Positions 7,780 through 15,522 of a stretch of 36,613 bases of DNA are shown in pieces. Below the pieces are notes generated by a model that made no database searches, had not been told where the DNA came from, and worked only from the letters and a program-made list of their open reading frames with translations. The translations under genes were made by a program, and so were the position numbers. Position 1 is the first letter of the stretch, and each line of letters begins with the position of its first letter. The stretch is from assembly GCF_943912325.1 (NCBI RefSeq), contig NZ_CALTTX010000023.1:1-36613 (forward strand), given 5' to 3'. Source of the DNA: an uncultured Microbacterium sp. GTDB taxonomy: Bacteria > Actinomycetota > Actinomycetes > Actinomycetales > Microbacteriaceae.

Positions 7780-8223
7780 ATGGACGCGAAGATGATGGAC
7801 ATGATGTCGGCGTCGATGGGCCAGATGTCGATGCCCTCGGACATGAGCATGGACATGCCCAAGATGGACATGGCGAAGATGGACATGTCGATGATGCAGG
7901 CCTGCCTCGATGCGCTGTCGGCGTGCGAGCAGGCCTGTGTCGTCTGCTCGGGTCACATGATGAACGGCATGGTCATGGACTGCGCCCCCACGTGCATGGG
8001 CTGCGCCGAGATGTGCGCCACGACGATGCACATGATGATGCGCATGGGGAGCATGCCGATGCCCGTCATGATGGCGATGATGGATGCCTGCATGATGGTC
8101 TGCCAGGCCTGCGAAGACATGTGCCGCATGCACGCCGACGACCCCGTGTGTCAGATGTGCGCCGACGCGTGCCGCGCGTGCATGGACGCGTGCATGGCGA
8201 TGAAGGAATCGATGATGGCCTGA
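7780..8223 (+). CDS. Four-helix-bundle copper-storage-like protein (Csp/DUF326), Met-rich
   Basis: A 147-residue Cys- and Met-rich protein resembling the Csp/DUF326 copper storage family, in which a four-helix bundle lined with Cys stores many Cu(I) ions. I count 17 Cys from residue 42 on, mostly as CxxxC and CxxC along predicted helices (for example CEQACVVC, CAPTCMGCAEMC, CQMCADACRACMDAC). The first 40 residues hold 17 Met in MxM and MDM patterns, an extension not typical of the family. No signal peptide or twin-arginine motif is seen, so it is probably cytosolic like Csp3. The ATG at 7780 is chosen because AAAGG lies 8 bp upstream; an in-frame ATG at 7681 has no such signal. It is divergent from copC. 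No copper-sensor operator was recognised. Confidence 0.87.
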   Translation: MDAKMMDMMSASMGQMSMPSDMSMDMPKMDMAKMDMSMMQACLDALSACEQACVVCSGHMMNGMVMDCAPTCMGCAEMCATTMHMMMRMGSMPMPVMMAMMDACMMVCQACEDMCRMHADDPVCQMCADACRACMDACMAMKESMMA

Positions 8224-8269
8224 GCGTTACGCTCGGCATCCCGAATCGAACTTTCTCGGTCTGGCGCCG

Positions 8270-8623
8270 TCAGAGAACGGCGACGTTCACGCGCTGAGTT
8301 CCCGCGGCAAGCAGATGCGCGCTCTCGTGCAGCGCTACCGGGTCGCCGACCGTGACGTTCGTCGCGCCCGCGAACGCGATCGCCCAGAGACGGAGGGGGT
8401 CGCCTGCTGCGAGGGGCGAAAGCGTGATTTCGCCGGATGCCGGGTCTACCGCTGTCACTACCCCGTCGAGCCACTCCGACGAACGCGCCGCGGCGATACG
8501 CGTCTGAATGAGGTGCACGCCGTGCCCCGGAGCAGCGCTCGAGCACGCCTCGCCGCTCGCGCACATGCACGCCGGGCTCGTTCGGGTCGTGGCGACCGAA
8601 GAAACGAGGCGGGGCCGGAACAT
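8270..8623 (-). CDS. Conserved-looking hypothetical protein
   Basis: A 117-residue protein I cannot assign to a named family. The N-terminal third has a Cys cluster (SPACMCASGEACSS). The remainder looks like a small beta-rich domain (WLDGVVTAVDPASGEITLSPL, then RLWAIAFAG, then VGDPVALHESAHLLAAG) and ends in VAVL. The ATG at 8623 is preferred over a longer frame because AAAGGA lies 5 bp upstream. It converges on the copper-storage-like gene (46 bp gap). A palindrome, GTGGG-N5-CCCAC, lies at 8672-8686 in its upstream region. Codon use matches the neighbours, which supports a real gene. No functional claim is made. Confidence 0.6.
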   Translation of the reverse strand: MFRPRLVSSVATTRTSPACMCASGEACSSAAPGHGVHLIQTRIAAARSSEWLDGVVTAVDPASGEITLSPLAAGDPLRLWAIAFAGATNVTVGDPVALHESAHLLAAGTQRVNVAVL

Positions 8624-8811
8624 GGCGATCCTTTGCTGGTGACGAGTAGACGACGAGAAACAGAACACCCGGTGGGATTTCCCCACGGTACGACCGGCCC
8701 GCCGCGCGCGTCGAGCGGACCGTCACACAGCGACACGAGGGGCCACAGGCCGCCCCGATCTCACGGGCACGAGAGGCGCTCGCTGAGTCACCCAGGGCGC
8801 TCATCTCCGAG

Positions 8812-8840
8812 TGAAACGACGAGGGCTGTTCGGCTACGCT
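8812..8840 (+). promoter_or_regulatory. Probable housekeeping promoter for garA
   Basis: TGAAAC (8812-8817) and TACGCT (8835-8840) are separated by 17 bp, which fits a SigA-type promoter. It would give a leader of about 25 bases ahead of the GTG at 8871. Confidence 0.45.
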
Positions 8841-8870
8841 GGATCGACGGCGACGCGTAAGGAGAGCACG

Positions 8871-9377
8871 GTGACCGACAACGATCGACCCGAGATCGCG
8901 CGGGGCGTGCTTCGCGGCGACGCCCGCACCGACACGACGCAGACGTTCGGGCACGATATCGACCTGTCGTTCGTGCCCTTCGGCGCCGAACTCAGCCAAG
9001 TCGAACTCGACGCGATCAGCGCTCTGCCGAGCGGATCGGCGCTCATGATCGTTCGCTCGGGCCCGACCGCCGGAGCGCGTTATCTGCTCGACTCCGATCT
9101 GTCGGGAGTGGGGCGCCACCCCGAGGCCGACATCTTTTTCGATGACGTCACGGTGTCGCGCCGTCACGCCGAGATCACGCGCTCGGGCACGGTCTTCGAG
9201 GTCATCGACAAGCGCTCGCTCAACGGCACGTACGTCGATGGCGAACGCGTCGACCGCGCCGTGCTCACGAACGGCGACGAAGTGCGGGTCGGCAAGTTCC
9301 GCATGAATTTCTTCGTCTCGCCCGTCGACCTTCCGGCGCCCGGAGCAGCCTCGTCCGATCCGCAGTCGTTCGCCTGA
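8871..9377 (+). CDS. garA: FHA-domain regulator, GarA/OdhI-like
   Basis: A 168-residue cytosolic FHA protein. In Mycobacterium and Corynebacterium, GarA/OdhI binds and inhibits 2-oxoglutarate dehydrogenase and adjusts glutamate metabolism until kinases phosphorylate a threonine pair in its N-terminal tail. Here the tail shows DTTQTF (T22, T23), the counterpart of the ETTSVF motif. The FHA core follows with GRHPEADI (R82), SRRHAE (S96, R97, H99) and SLNGTYVDG (N118), the phosphothreonine-binding residues. The GTG at 8871 has AAGGAGA upstream, so the longer in-frame start at 8811 is not used. The stop codon overlaps the start of the MerR gene that follows, as in garA loci of relatives. Confidence 0.92.
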   Translation: MTDNDRPEIARGVLRGDARTDTTQTFGHDIDLSFVPFGAELSQVELDAISALPSGSALMIVRSGPTAGARYLLDSDLSGVGRHPEADIFFDDVTVSRRHAEITRSGTVFEVIDKRSLNGTYVDGERVDRAVLTNGDEVRVGKFRMNFFVSPVDLPAPGAASSDPQSFA

Positions 9378-10075
9378 TGCCGGCCGCGTCCTCCCCCCGC
9401 GCCGCCGGGGCGCTGCTCAGTATCGGCCAGGTGCTCGCGCGCCTGGGCTCGGAATTCGAGGGCCTGCAGGCCTCGAAGCTGCGCTTCCTCGAAGTGCAGG
9501 GCATCGTCACGCCGACCCGCACGCCCTCGGGTTACCGCAAGTTCTCGAACGCCGACGTCGAGCGGCTGCGTCTTGCGTTGCAGCTGCAACGCGACCACTA
9601 CTTGCCGCTCGGCGTCATTCGCGAGTACCTCGACGAGCTCGACGAGGGCCGACAGCCCTCGCTCCCGGCATCCCCGCCCGTTTCGATCCATCCGACGGGT
9701 CGCCGATTCCGCCGCGACGAGCTCGGCCCCGCGGCGGGCGCCGGCGCGCAACTGATCAACGACGCCATCTCGACGGGATTGCTGCCCGCGGCCGACTCCT
9801 ACGACGATCGAGACCTCGCGCTGCTGACGGCGCTCGCCGCCCTCGAGGCCCGCGGTATCGAGCCGCGCCACTTGCGAGGCATCCGTCAAGCAGCCGAACG
9901 CGACGTCTCCCTGATCGAGACCGCGATCGCACCGCTCATGCGCAAGCGGGATCCCGCGGCTCGCGCGCGCGCCGCTGAGATCGCCCCCGAGCTCGCGCGG
10001 AGAATCGAAGACGTGCGACAAGCCGTCGTGCGCCAAGCGCTGTCGCGGTCGGAGTTCGGTCGGCTGCTGCCGTGA
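9377..10075 (+). CDS. ftsR: MerR-family regulator, FtsR/Rv1828-like
   Basis: A 232-residue transcription factor. The winged helix lies in residues about 14-75: SIGQVLARLGSEF, LRFLEVQGIVTPTRTPSGYRKFSNADVERL, LQLQRDHYLPL, where RFLE and GYRKF are MerR hallmarks. The C-terminal half is helical and has no metal-binding Cys. Its place directly after garA matches Rv1828 and C. glutamicum FtsR, which activates ftsZ, so a role in cell division control is inferred from synteny and family. The ATG overlaps the garA stop by one base (TGATG), so translation is probably coupled. The effector, if any, is unknown. Confidence 0.85.
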   Translation: MPAASSPRAAGALLSIGQVLARLGSEFEGLQASKLRFLEVQGIVTPTRTPSGYRKFSNADVERLRLALQLQRDHYLPLGVIREYLDELDEGRQPSLPASPPVSIHPTGRRFRRDELGPAAGAGAQLINDAISTGLLPAADSYDDRDLALLTALAALEARGIEPRHLRGIRQAAERDVSLIETAIAPLMRKRDPAARARAAEIAPELARRIEDVRQAVVRQALSRSEFGRLLP

Positions 10076-10108
10076 GCGCGACACGCCGGAGCGCTCGCGC
10101 GGATGTCA

Positions 10109-10137
10109 TTGCCGCGGCCCGGGTGGTGGCCTACCGT
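10109..10137 (+). promoter_or_regulatory. Possible promoter for the second MerR gene
   Basis: TTGCCG (10109-10114) and TACCGT (10132-10137) with 17-bp spacing fit a SigA promoter between the two MerR genes. The second gene can then be transcribed separately from garA-ftsR. Confidence 0.4.
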
Positions 10138-10158
10138 AAAGAGCACGGCACACCGCCG

Positions 10159-10176
10159 GTGAGCGAACCCGCTCAC
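10159..10176 (+). promoter_or_regulatory. Perfect palindrome ahead of the second MerR gene
   Basis: GTGAGCG (10159-10165), AACC, then CGCTCAC (10170-10176) gives a perfect 7-bp inverted repeat about 20 bp downstream of the likely -10 box and 33 bp before the start codon. It could be an operator, perhaps for the encoded regulator itself, or an RNA hairpin in the leader. Confidence 0.4.
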
Positions 10177-10208
10177 GTGGCGACGGGTGGCGAAGAACGG
10201 AGGACGCG

Positions 10209-10775
<567 letters not shown>

Positions 10776-10808
10776 CGCGCGCTCTACGTTGACGCGCCGG
10801 GCGAAAGC

Positions 10809-11615
10809 TCAGGCGAGCTGGTCGGGCGTCGGAATGCGGCCCGTCCGCACGACTCGGTCGAGGAGCGTGTCGAAGTCGGCCGCGAGCTCTTGCGCCGAAT
10901 CGCCGGGCCAGATGTGTAGGGGCTTCGCTGCGCCCTGAGCCTGCTGCAACGAGGTGCGCTCGGGCAGCTGAGGCGAGAGCACGAGCGGCCCGAACATGTC
11001 GCGCAGTTCTTTGATGCGGAACTGGTGCTCGACCGATTGCGGGCGCACGCGGTTCACGACGATTCCGAGGGGCTGCAGGCGCGGCGAGAGCCCGCGGCGG
11101 ATCTCTTCAATCGCGCGCAGAGCACGGTCGGCGGCCGCAACCGAGAACAGCCCCGGCTCGGTCACGACCAGCACGCGGTCACTCGCTGCCCATGCCGTGC
11201 GCGTGAGGGCGTTGAGCGAAGGGGCACAGTCGACGAGCACGAGGTCGTACTCGTTCTCGATCGTCGCGAGGGCTTCTTCGAGCTTCCACACGTCGCGCAC
11301 GCTCGGGTGCGGCCCGTCGAAGTTGATCGCCGAGGGGCTGCCGATGAGCACATCGATCGTGCCGGGGTGGACCTTCGCCCAGCCCGAGGTCGTGATCGCC
11401 TGACGCACGATCTTCTCGCGCGGGTTGGCGAGCACATCGGCGATGTTGAGACGCCCGGCGATCTGGATGTCCATGCCGGTCGACACGTCTGACTGCGGGT
11501 CGAGATCGACGACGAGAGTGCGGATGCCGCGAGCGAACGCTGCGGAGGCAAGACCCAGTGTCACTGTCGTCTTGCCGACACCGCCCTTGAGGGAGCTGAC
11601 GCTGAGTACATGCAC
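10809..11615 (-). CDS. ParA-family ATPase, orphan
   Basis: A 268-residue ParA/MinD-type ATPase. The deviant Walker A motif KGGVGKTT (about 10-17) is intact, followed by VVDLDPQSDVSTG (switch I) and LVLVDCAPSLN (Walker B). ParA proteins use ATP-dependent dimerisation and nonspecific DNA or surface binding to position DNA or protein cargo. No ParB gene or parS-like site is adjacent, so it is not the chromosomal parAB pair. The likely role is in positioning or division, but that rests on family and neighbours only. The start is GTG 11615 with TAACGT eight bases upstream. It is divergent from a second ATPase of the same superfamily. Confidence 0.88.
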   Translation of the reverse strand: MHVLSVSSLKGGVGKTTVTLGLASAAFARGIRTLVVDLDPQSDVSTGMDIQIAGRLNIADVLANPREKIVRQAITTSGWAKVHPGTIDVLIGSPSAINFDGPHPSVRDVWKLEEALATIENEYDLVLVDCAPSLNALTRTAWAASDRVLVVTEPGLFSVAAADRALRAIEEIRRGLSPRLQPLGIVVNRVRPQSVEHQFRIKELRDMFGPLVLSPQLPERTSLQQAQGAAKPLHIWPGDSAQELAADFDTLLDRVVRTGRIPTPDQLA

Positions 11616-11623
11616 GATCCCTT

Positions 11624-11643
11624 ACGTTACCGTCCCGTAGGCT
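11624..11643. promoter_or_regulatory. Back-to-back -10 elements between two ParA/MinD genes
   Basis: On the minus strand TAACGT (11629-11624) serves the ParA gene eight bases before its GTG. On the plus strand TAGGCT (11638-11643) points to the MinD-like gene with a leader of about 65 bases. Only 8 bp separate the boxes, so both cannot be occupied at once. Confidence 0.5.
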
Positions 11644-11715
11644 GAGAAGACACTTCGACAGCGCCCGAACGCCGTATTGCGGGCACGCTTCATTCCGCGT
11701 CCCCACGGAGAAATC

Positions 11716-13005
11716 GTGACGATGAACAAAGACAACGACGACCGCGCCCCCGAAACGCACGACAACGGGTTGCTCGACGACTCCGGTGTCGACACGACGA
11801 GCATCTCGGTGCTCGGCGAAGCGACGGGGCACGTCGAGATCGTCGTTCCGCGCGATGAGGACGACGACGACACCGACGATGGTGTCGTCGCACCCCCGGC
11901 ATCCATCGTCATTGCGAAGCCCGCACCCACGCCCGCCGTCACTTCGGCGCCCGCCCCGCGCTTCGAGCCCGTGCTCGACGCGGCCCCCGCGCGTCGCGTC
12001 GGCGAGCTGCAAGACGGCGCCGAACGCGAGAGCGCCGATCTGCTGACCGCCCACCGCCTCGTCGATCGCGACCGCTTCGCCAAGCCCGAACCCGAGGGCA
12101 CGTGGAGTCAGGTGGTCTATGCGCTGAGCCGTGGCCGCATCAACCTGGGTGACGGCCGCCGCGCACGCGAGCGCGTGAGCACCGACCAGCGCATCGCTGC
12201 GCCCCTCGCCGGCGGCGCGCGCTTCGTCGACGTGCTGTCGCGCAAGGGCGGCGTCGGTAAGACGACCGTTACGACGCTGCTCGGCATGGCGCTCGCGTCG
12301 GTGCGTGAGGACCGGGTCATCGCGATCGACGCCAACCCCGACCGTGGCACTCTGGCCGATCGCATCGCGCGATCGAGCGGCCGGAACGTCCGCGACCTCG
12401 TGCGCGAGAGCGAGACGCTCCGTGGTTACAACGACGTCTCGCAGATCGTCTCGCGCGACGAGACGCGCCTCGACGTGCTCGCGTCGGATTCGGGCCCCGA
12501 GGTCGTCGACGAGTTCGCCGCCGACGAGTACCGTGCGGTTGCCGACGTCGCCTCGCACTACTACTCGATCGTGCTGACCGACACCGGCACGGGGATCGTG
12601 CACTCCGTCATGGGAGCCGCCCTCGATGCCGCCGACCTGCTCGTCGTGGTCGCGGGCTACGGCGTCGATGAGGCGCGACTCGCGTCCGAGACACTGACGT
12701 GGCTCGAGGCGAACGGGCGCGCCGACCTGGCGCGGCGCGCGATCGTCGTGCTCGACCAGAGCTCGCCCGGGCGCCCGCCCGTGCGGCAAGAGCAGATCGA
12801 GGCGCACTTCCGCTCCCGCGCCGCGCACGTCGTGCGCATTCCCTTCGACCCGCAGCTCGCGGCGGGCGGTCCCGTGACGTTCCGTCACCTGCAGCCCGCG
12901 ACGCGCGCGGCGGCGCGCGAACTCGCGGTCGCCGTCGTCGAGTCGTTGCGCACGGGCGCCAGCAGCACGAGCCCGAGCACGATCACCAGCGAGGCCGCGC
13001 GCTGA
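11716..13005 (+). CDS. MinD/ParA-like ATPase with disordered acidic N-terminus
   Basis: About 429 residues. The first 125 are acidic, then Pro/Ala-rich, and look disordered. A segment WSQVVYALSRGRINLGDGRRARE (read in two parts) precedes the ATPase domain, whose deviant Walker A KGGVGKTT lies at about 177-184, followed by IAIDANPDRGTLADR and IVLTDTGTGIV. The layout resembles actinobacterial EspI/Rv3876-like MinD proteins, in which a long tail precedes the ATPase. No type VII secretion genes are in the window, so a secretion role is not supported here. The GTG at 11716 has GGAG 5 bp upstream and replaces a longer open frame from 11677. The stop overlaps the start of def (TGATG). Confidence 0.83.
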   Translation: MTMNKDNDDRAPETHDNGLLDDSGVDTTSISVLGEATGHVEIVVPRDEDDDDTDDGVVAPPASIVIAKPAPTPAVTSAPAPRFEPVLDAAPARRVGELQDGAERESADLLTAHRLVDRDRFAKPEPEGTWSQVVYALSRGRINLGDGRRARERVSTDQRIAAPLAGGARFVDVLSRKGGVGKTTVTTLLGMALASVREDRVIAIDANPDRGTLADRIARSSGRNVRDLVRESETLRGYNDVSQIVSRDETRLDVLASDSGPEVVDEFAADEYRAVADVASHYYSIVLTDTGTGIVHSVMGAALDAADLLVVVAGYGVDEARLASETLTWLEANGRADLARRAIVVLDQSSPGRPPVRQEQIEAHFRSRAAHVVRIPFDPQLAAGGPVTFRHLQPATRAAARELAVAVVESLRTGASSTSPSTITSEAAR

Positions 13006-13496
13006 TGGCGGTGCGCGAGATCCGCCTCTTCGGCGACCCTGTACTGCGGGCGCAGTGCGCCGAGATCACGGCGATCGATGACGGCATCCACTCGCTCGTC
13101 GACGACCTGCTCGACACGGTCGCGCTCCCGGGACGCGCCGGCGTCGCGGCACCGCAGATCGGCGTTGCGCTCCGCGCCTTCAGCTACAACATCGACGGCG
13201 ACATCGGCTACGTGCTGAACCCGCGCCTGGTCGAGACGCGCGGCGAGCCGGGACCGGTGGGAGAGGGATGCCTGTCGGTTCCCGGTCTCTGGCACGACGC
13301 TCAGCGCTACCCGTGGGCGCGCGTCGAGGGAATCGACCTTGCGGGGGACGCGATCGTGCTCGAGGGCGACGGACTGCTCGCGCAGGCGTTGCAACACGAA
13401 ACCGACCACCTCGACGGCATGCTGTACCTCTCGCGCCTCGACCCCGCCGAGCGCAAGCTCGCAATGCGCGCCGTGCGCGAGCAGCCCTGGTTCTGA
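13005..13496 (+). CDS. def: Peptide deformylase
   Basis: A metalloenzyme that removes the N-formyl group from nascent proteins in the cytosol. All three motifs are present in the 163 residues: GVAAPQIG (46-53), EGCLS with metal ligand C89, and QHETDHLDG with H131, catalytic E132 and H135. The ATG at 13005 overlaps the TGA of the MinD-like gene, so the two are translationally coupled. Linkage to an ATPase gene instead of fmt is unusual for def, and many actinobacteria have more than one deformylase. This may therefore be a secondary copy, which cannot be judged from the window. Confidence 0.94.
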   Translation: MAVREIRLFGDPVLRAQCAEITAIDDGIHSLVDDLLDTVALPGRAGVAAPQIGVALRAFSYNIDGDIGYVLNPRLVETRGEPGPVGEGCLSVPGLWHDAQRYPWARVEGIDLAGDAIVLEGDGLLAQALQHETDHLDGMLYLSRLDPAERKLAMRAVREQPWF

Positions 13497-13535
13497 GCTG
13501 CCCGCGCCCGGCGGCGCATCGCGTTCGAGCCGTAC

Positions 13536-15368
13536 TTACGGGATCGAGATGTTCGTCGTGTTGACGGGAGCGGTGTAGAGCTCTTCGACCTCGCTCGCGA
13601 AGTCCTTCATGATCTCGTGGCGCTTGATCGAGAGCTTGGGCGTCAAGTGGCCCGACGCCTCGGTCCACTCGGTCGGCAGGATCTCGAACTTGCGGATCGA
13701 CTCGGCGCGCGAAACCGCTTCGTTGGCGAGGTCGACCGCCTTCTGCACTTCGGCGCGTACCGCGGGGAGCGCGACGGCCTTTTCGAGCGGCAGGTTCGGG
13801 TCGGCGCCGTTGTTCTTGAGCCACGCCGGCAGCATCTCGGGGTCGAGCGTCACGAGCGCGCCGATGAACGGGCGCTGGTCGCCGACCACGACGATCTGGC
13901 CGACGATGGGGTTGCCGCGCACGATGTCTTCAAGCACCGCGGGAGCGACGTTCTTGCCGCCCGCCGTGACGATGATCTCTTTCTTGCGGCCCGTGATCGT
14001 GAGGAACCCGTCGTCATCGATCGAGCCCAGGTCGCCCGTCTTGAACCAGCCGTCGTGGAAGGTGTCTTTCGTCGCCTGCTCGTTCTGCCAGTAGCCGTCG
14101 AAGACGTTCACGCCCTTGATCTCGATCTCGCCGTCTTCGGCCGTGCGCACGCTGACACCCGGAAGGGGAATGCCGACAGAGCCGATGCGCGACTTGTCGG
14201 GGCGGTTGACCGTTGCCGGCGCCGTCGTCTCTGTGAGGCCGTAGCCCTCGAGGATGTCGATTCCGATCGCCTTGAAGAAGTGCCCGAGGCGCGCACCGAG
14301 GGGGGCGGAACCCGAAACGGCGTGCGTGACACGACCGCCGACGGCTTCGCGCAGCTTCGCGAACACGAGCTTGTTGTAGAGCGCGAAGCGGAGCTTGAGT
14401 CCCAGGGGAATGCGCTTGCCGTCTTGAATCAGCGTCGAATACTCGATGCCCGCAGCGGCCGCCGCGCGGAAGATCTTGCCCTTGCCGCCGGCCTCGGCCT
14501 TCTGCTCGGCCGAGTTGTAGACCTTCTCGAAAACGCGCGGCACGGCGAGCAGGAACGTCGGCTTGAAGCTGCCGAGCGCCGGCAGCAGGTTGCTCGTGTC
14601 GGGCTGGTGGCCCGTCTTGACGCCGGCCGTGATGCAGAGGATCGAGATGAAGCGCGCGAAAACGTGCGCCGTCGTGATGAACAGCAGAGTGGATGCTCCG
14701 GGGGTGCGCACGACCTCGTTGAGCGCCGACTCGGAGTTGCGCGAGAGCTCGACGAAGTTGCCGTGCGTGATGATGCAGCCCTTGGGGCGACCGGTCGAAC
14801 CCGACGTGTAGATCAGGGTTGCGATGTCGGATTCGTTCGCGAGCGAGCGGCGGCGCTGGATCTCGTCGTCGGGGATCGACGAGCCGAGGGCCGTGAGCTC
14901 GGCGACGGCGCCGCTCTCGAGGCGCCACACGTTCTGCACGAGCGGCAGGTTCTCGCGGACCTCGTCGAAGCGGGCGGCGTGCTCGGCGCTTTCGAGGATC
15001 AGCGCACTCGCGCCCGAGTCCGACAGGATCCACTCGATCTGGTGCGACGAGCTCGTCTCATAGATCGGAACCATGACGGCGCCGGCGTAGAACAGCGCGA
15101 AGTCGACGAGCGACCACTCGTAGGTCGTGCGGGCAAGGAACCCGATCTTGTCGCCGGGAGCGATGCCGGCTGCGACGAGTCCCTTCGCGAGGCCGATCAC
15201 CTGCTGCTCGAACGTGGCGGCGGTGACATCGCGCCAGCCATCGCCTTCGGGAACGGCGAATAGTGCGAGGTTGGGCGTCGCGGCGACGCGATCGGCGAGA
15301 AGGTCGGACGTGCTCGCGGACGGCTGTGCGGGGACGGCGGCGGGCTCAGAGATCTCGGTGCGGGTCAT
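13536..15368 (-). CDS. Long-chain fatty acid--CoA ligase (AMP-dependent synthetase)
   Basis: A 610-residue ANL-superfamily enzyme of the FadD15/FACL type that adenylates fatty acids and transfers them to CoA. Seen: the P-loop-like YTSGSTGRPKG (about 190-200), GYGLTETT (about 380), the hinge region GWFKTGDLGSIDDDGFL and GRKKEIIVTAGGKNV (about 455-485), and the C-terminal TPKLSIKR bearing the catalytic Lys. Length and order match long-chain enzymes of actinobacteria. The ATG at 15368 has AAGGAG about 9 bp upstream. A 23-bp imperfect palindrome (15438-15460) lies upstream of a TAAGAT -10-like box and may bind a regulator. It is divergent from glk. Confidence 0.93.
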   Translation of the reverse strand: MTRTEISEPAAVPAQPSASTSDLLADRVAATPNLALFAVPEGDGWRDVTAATFEQQVIGLAKGLVAAGIAPGDKIGFLARTTYEWSLVDFALFYAGAVMVPIYETSSSHQIEWILSDSGASALILESAEHAARFDEVRENLPLVQNVWRLESGAVAELTALGSSIPDDEIQRRRSLANESDIATLIYTSGSTGRPKGCIITHGNFVELSRNSESALNEVVRTPGASTLLFITTAHVFARFISILCITAGVKTGHQPDTSNLLPALGSFKPTFLLAVPRVFEKVYNSAEQKAEAGGKGKIFRAAAAAGIEYSTLIQDGKRIPLGLKLRFALYNKLVFAKLREAVGGRVTHAVSGSAPLGARLGHFFKAIGIDILEGYGLTETTAPATVNRPDKSRIGSVGIPLPGVSVRTAEDGEIEIKGVNVFDGYWQNEQATKDTFHDGWFKTGDLGSIDDDGFLTITGRKKEIIVTAGGKNVAPAVLEDIVRGNPIVGQIVVVGDQRPFIGALVTLDPEMLPAWLKNNGADPNLPLEKAVALPAVRAEVQKAVDLANEAVSRAESIRKFEILPTEWTEASGHLTPKLSIKRHEIMKDFASEVEELYTAPVNTTNISIP

Positions 15369-15410
15369 GAACGGCAGCTCCTTCGGTACCGGGTAGATCA
15401 GGTGAGGCCG

Positions 15411-15416
15411 ATCTTA
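15411..15416 (-). promoter_or_regulatory. Possible -10 element for the acyl-CoA ligase gene
   Basis: On the minus strand TAAGAT (15416-15411) lies 42 bp upstream of the ATG. No convincing -35 box is present; the position where one would lie overlaps the inverted repeat at 15438-15460. Confidence 0.4.
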
Positions 15417-15437
15417 CTAGCGTCACGAGGCCGTCTG

Positions 15438-15460
15438 GGACTCAGTTTCACACTCAGTCC
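15438..15460. promoter_or_regulatory. Candidate operator between the acyl-CoA ligase gene and glk
   Basis: GGACTCAGT (15438-15446), TTCAC, then ACTCAGTCC (15452-15460) forms an inverted repeat with 9-bp arms and one mismatch. It covers the -35 area of the ligase promoter and lies 50 bp upstream of the glk -10 box. Size and symmetry suit a TetR- or GntR-type operator, but no regulator gene is adjacent. Confidence 0.4.
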
Positions 15461-15510
15461 TAGTAGTGGCATCGGTGCGGGATGCCGGGTCGTGGGCGCA
15501 ACCGCGTCGG

Positions 15511-15516
15511 TAGACT
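15511..15516 (+). promoter_or_regulatory. -10 element of a leaderless promoter (glk)
   Basis: TAGACT is followed by six bases and the GTG start at 15523. Confidence 0.65.
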
Positions 15517-15522
15517 TCTGCG

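Noticed and set aside
10809..13005. Chromosomal parAB locus
   Set aside because: No ParB gene and no parS-like 16-bp palindrome is present, and both genes are ATPases.
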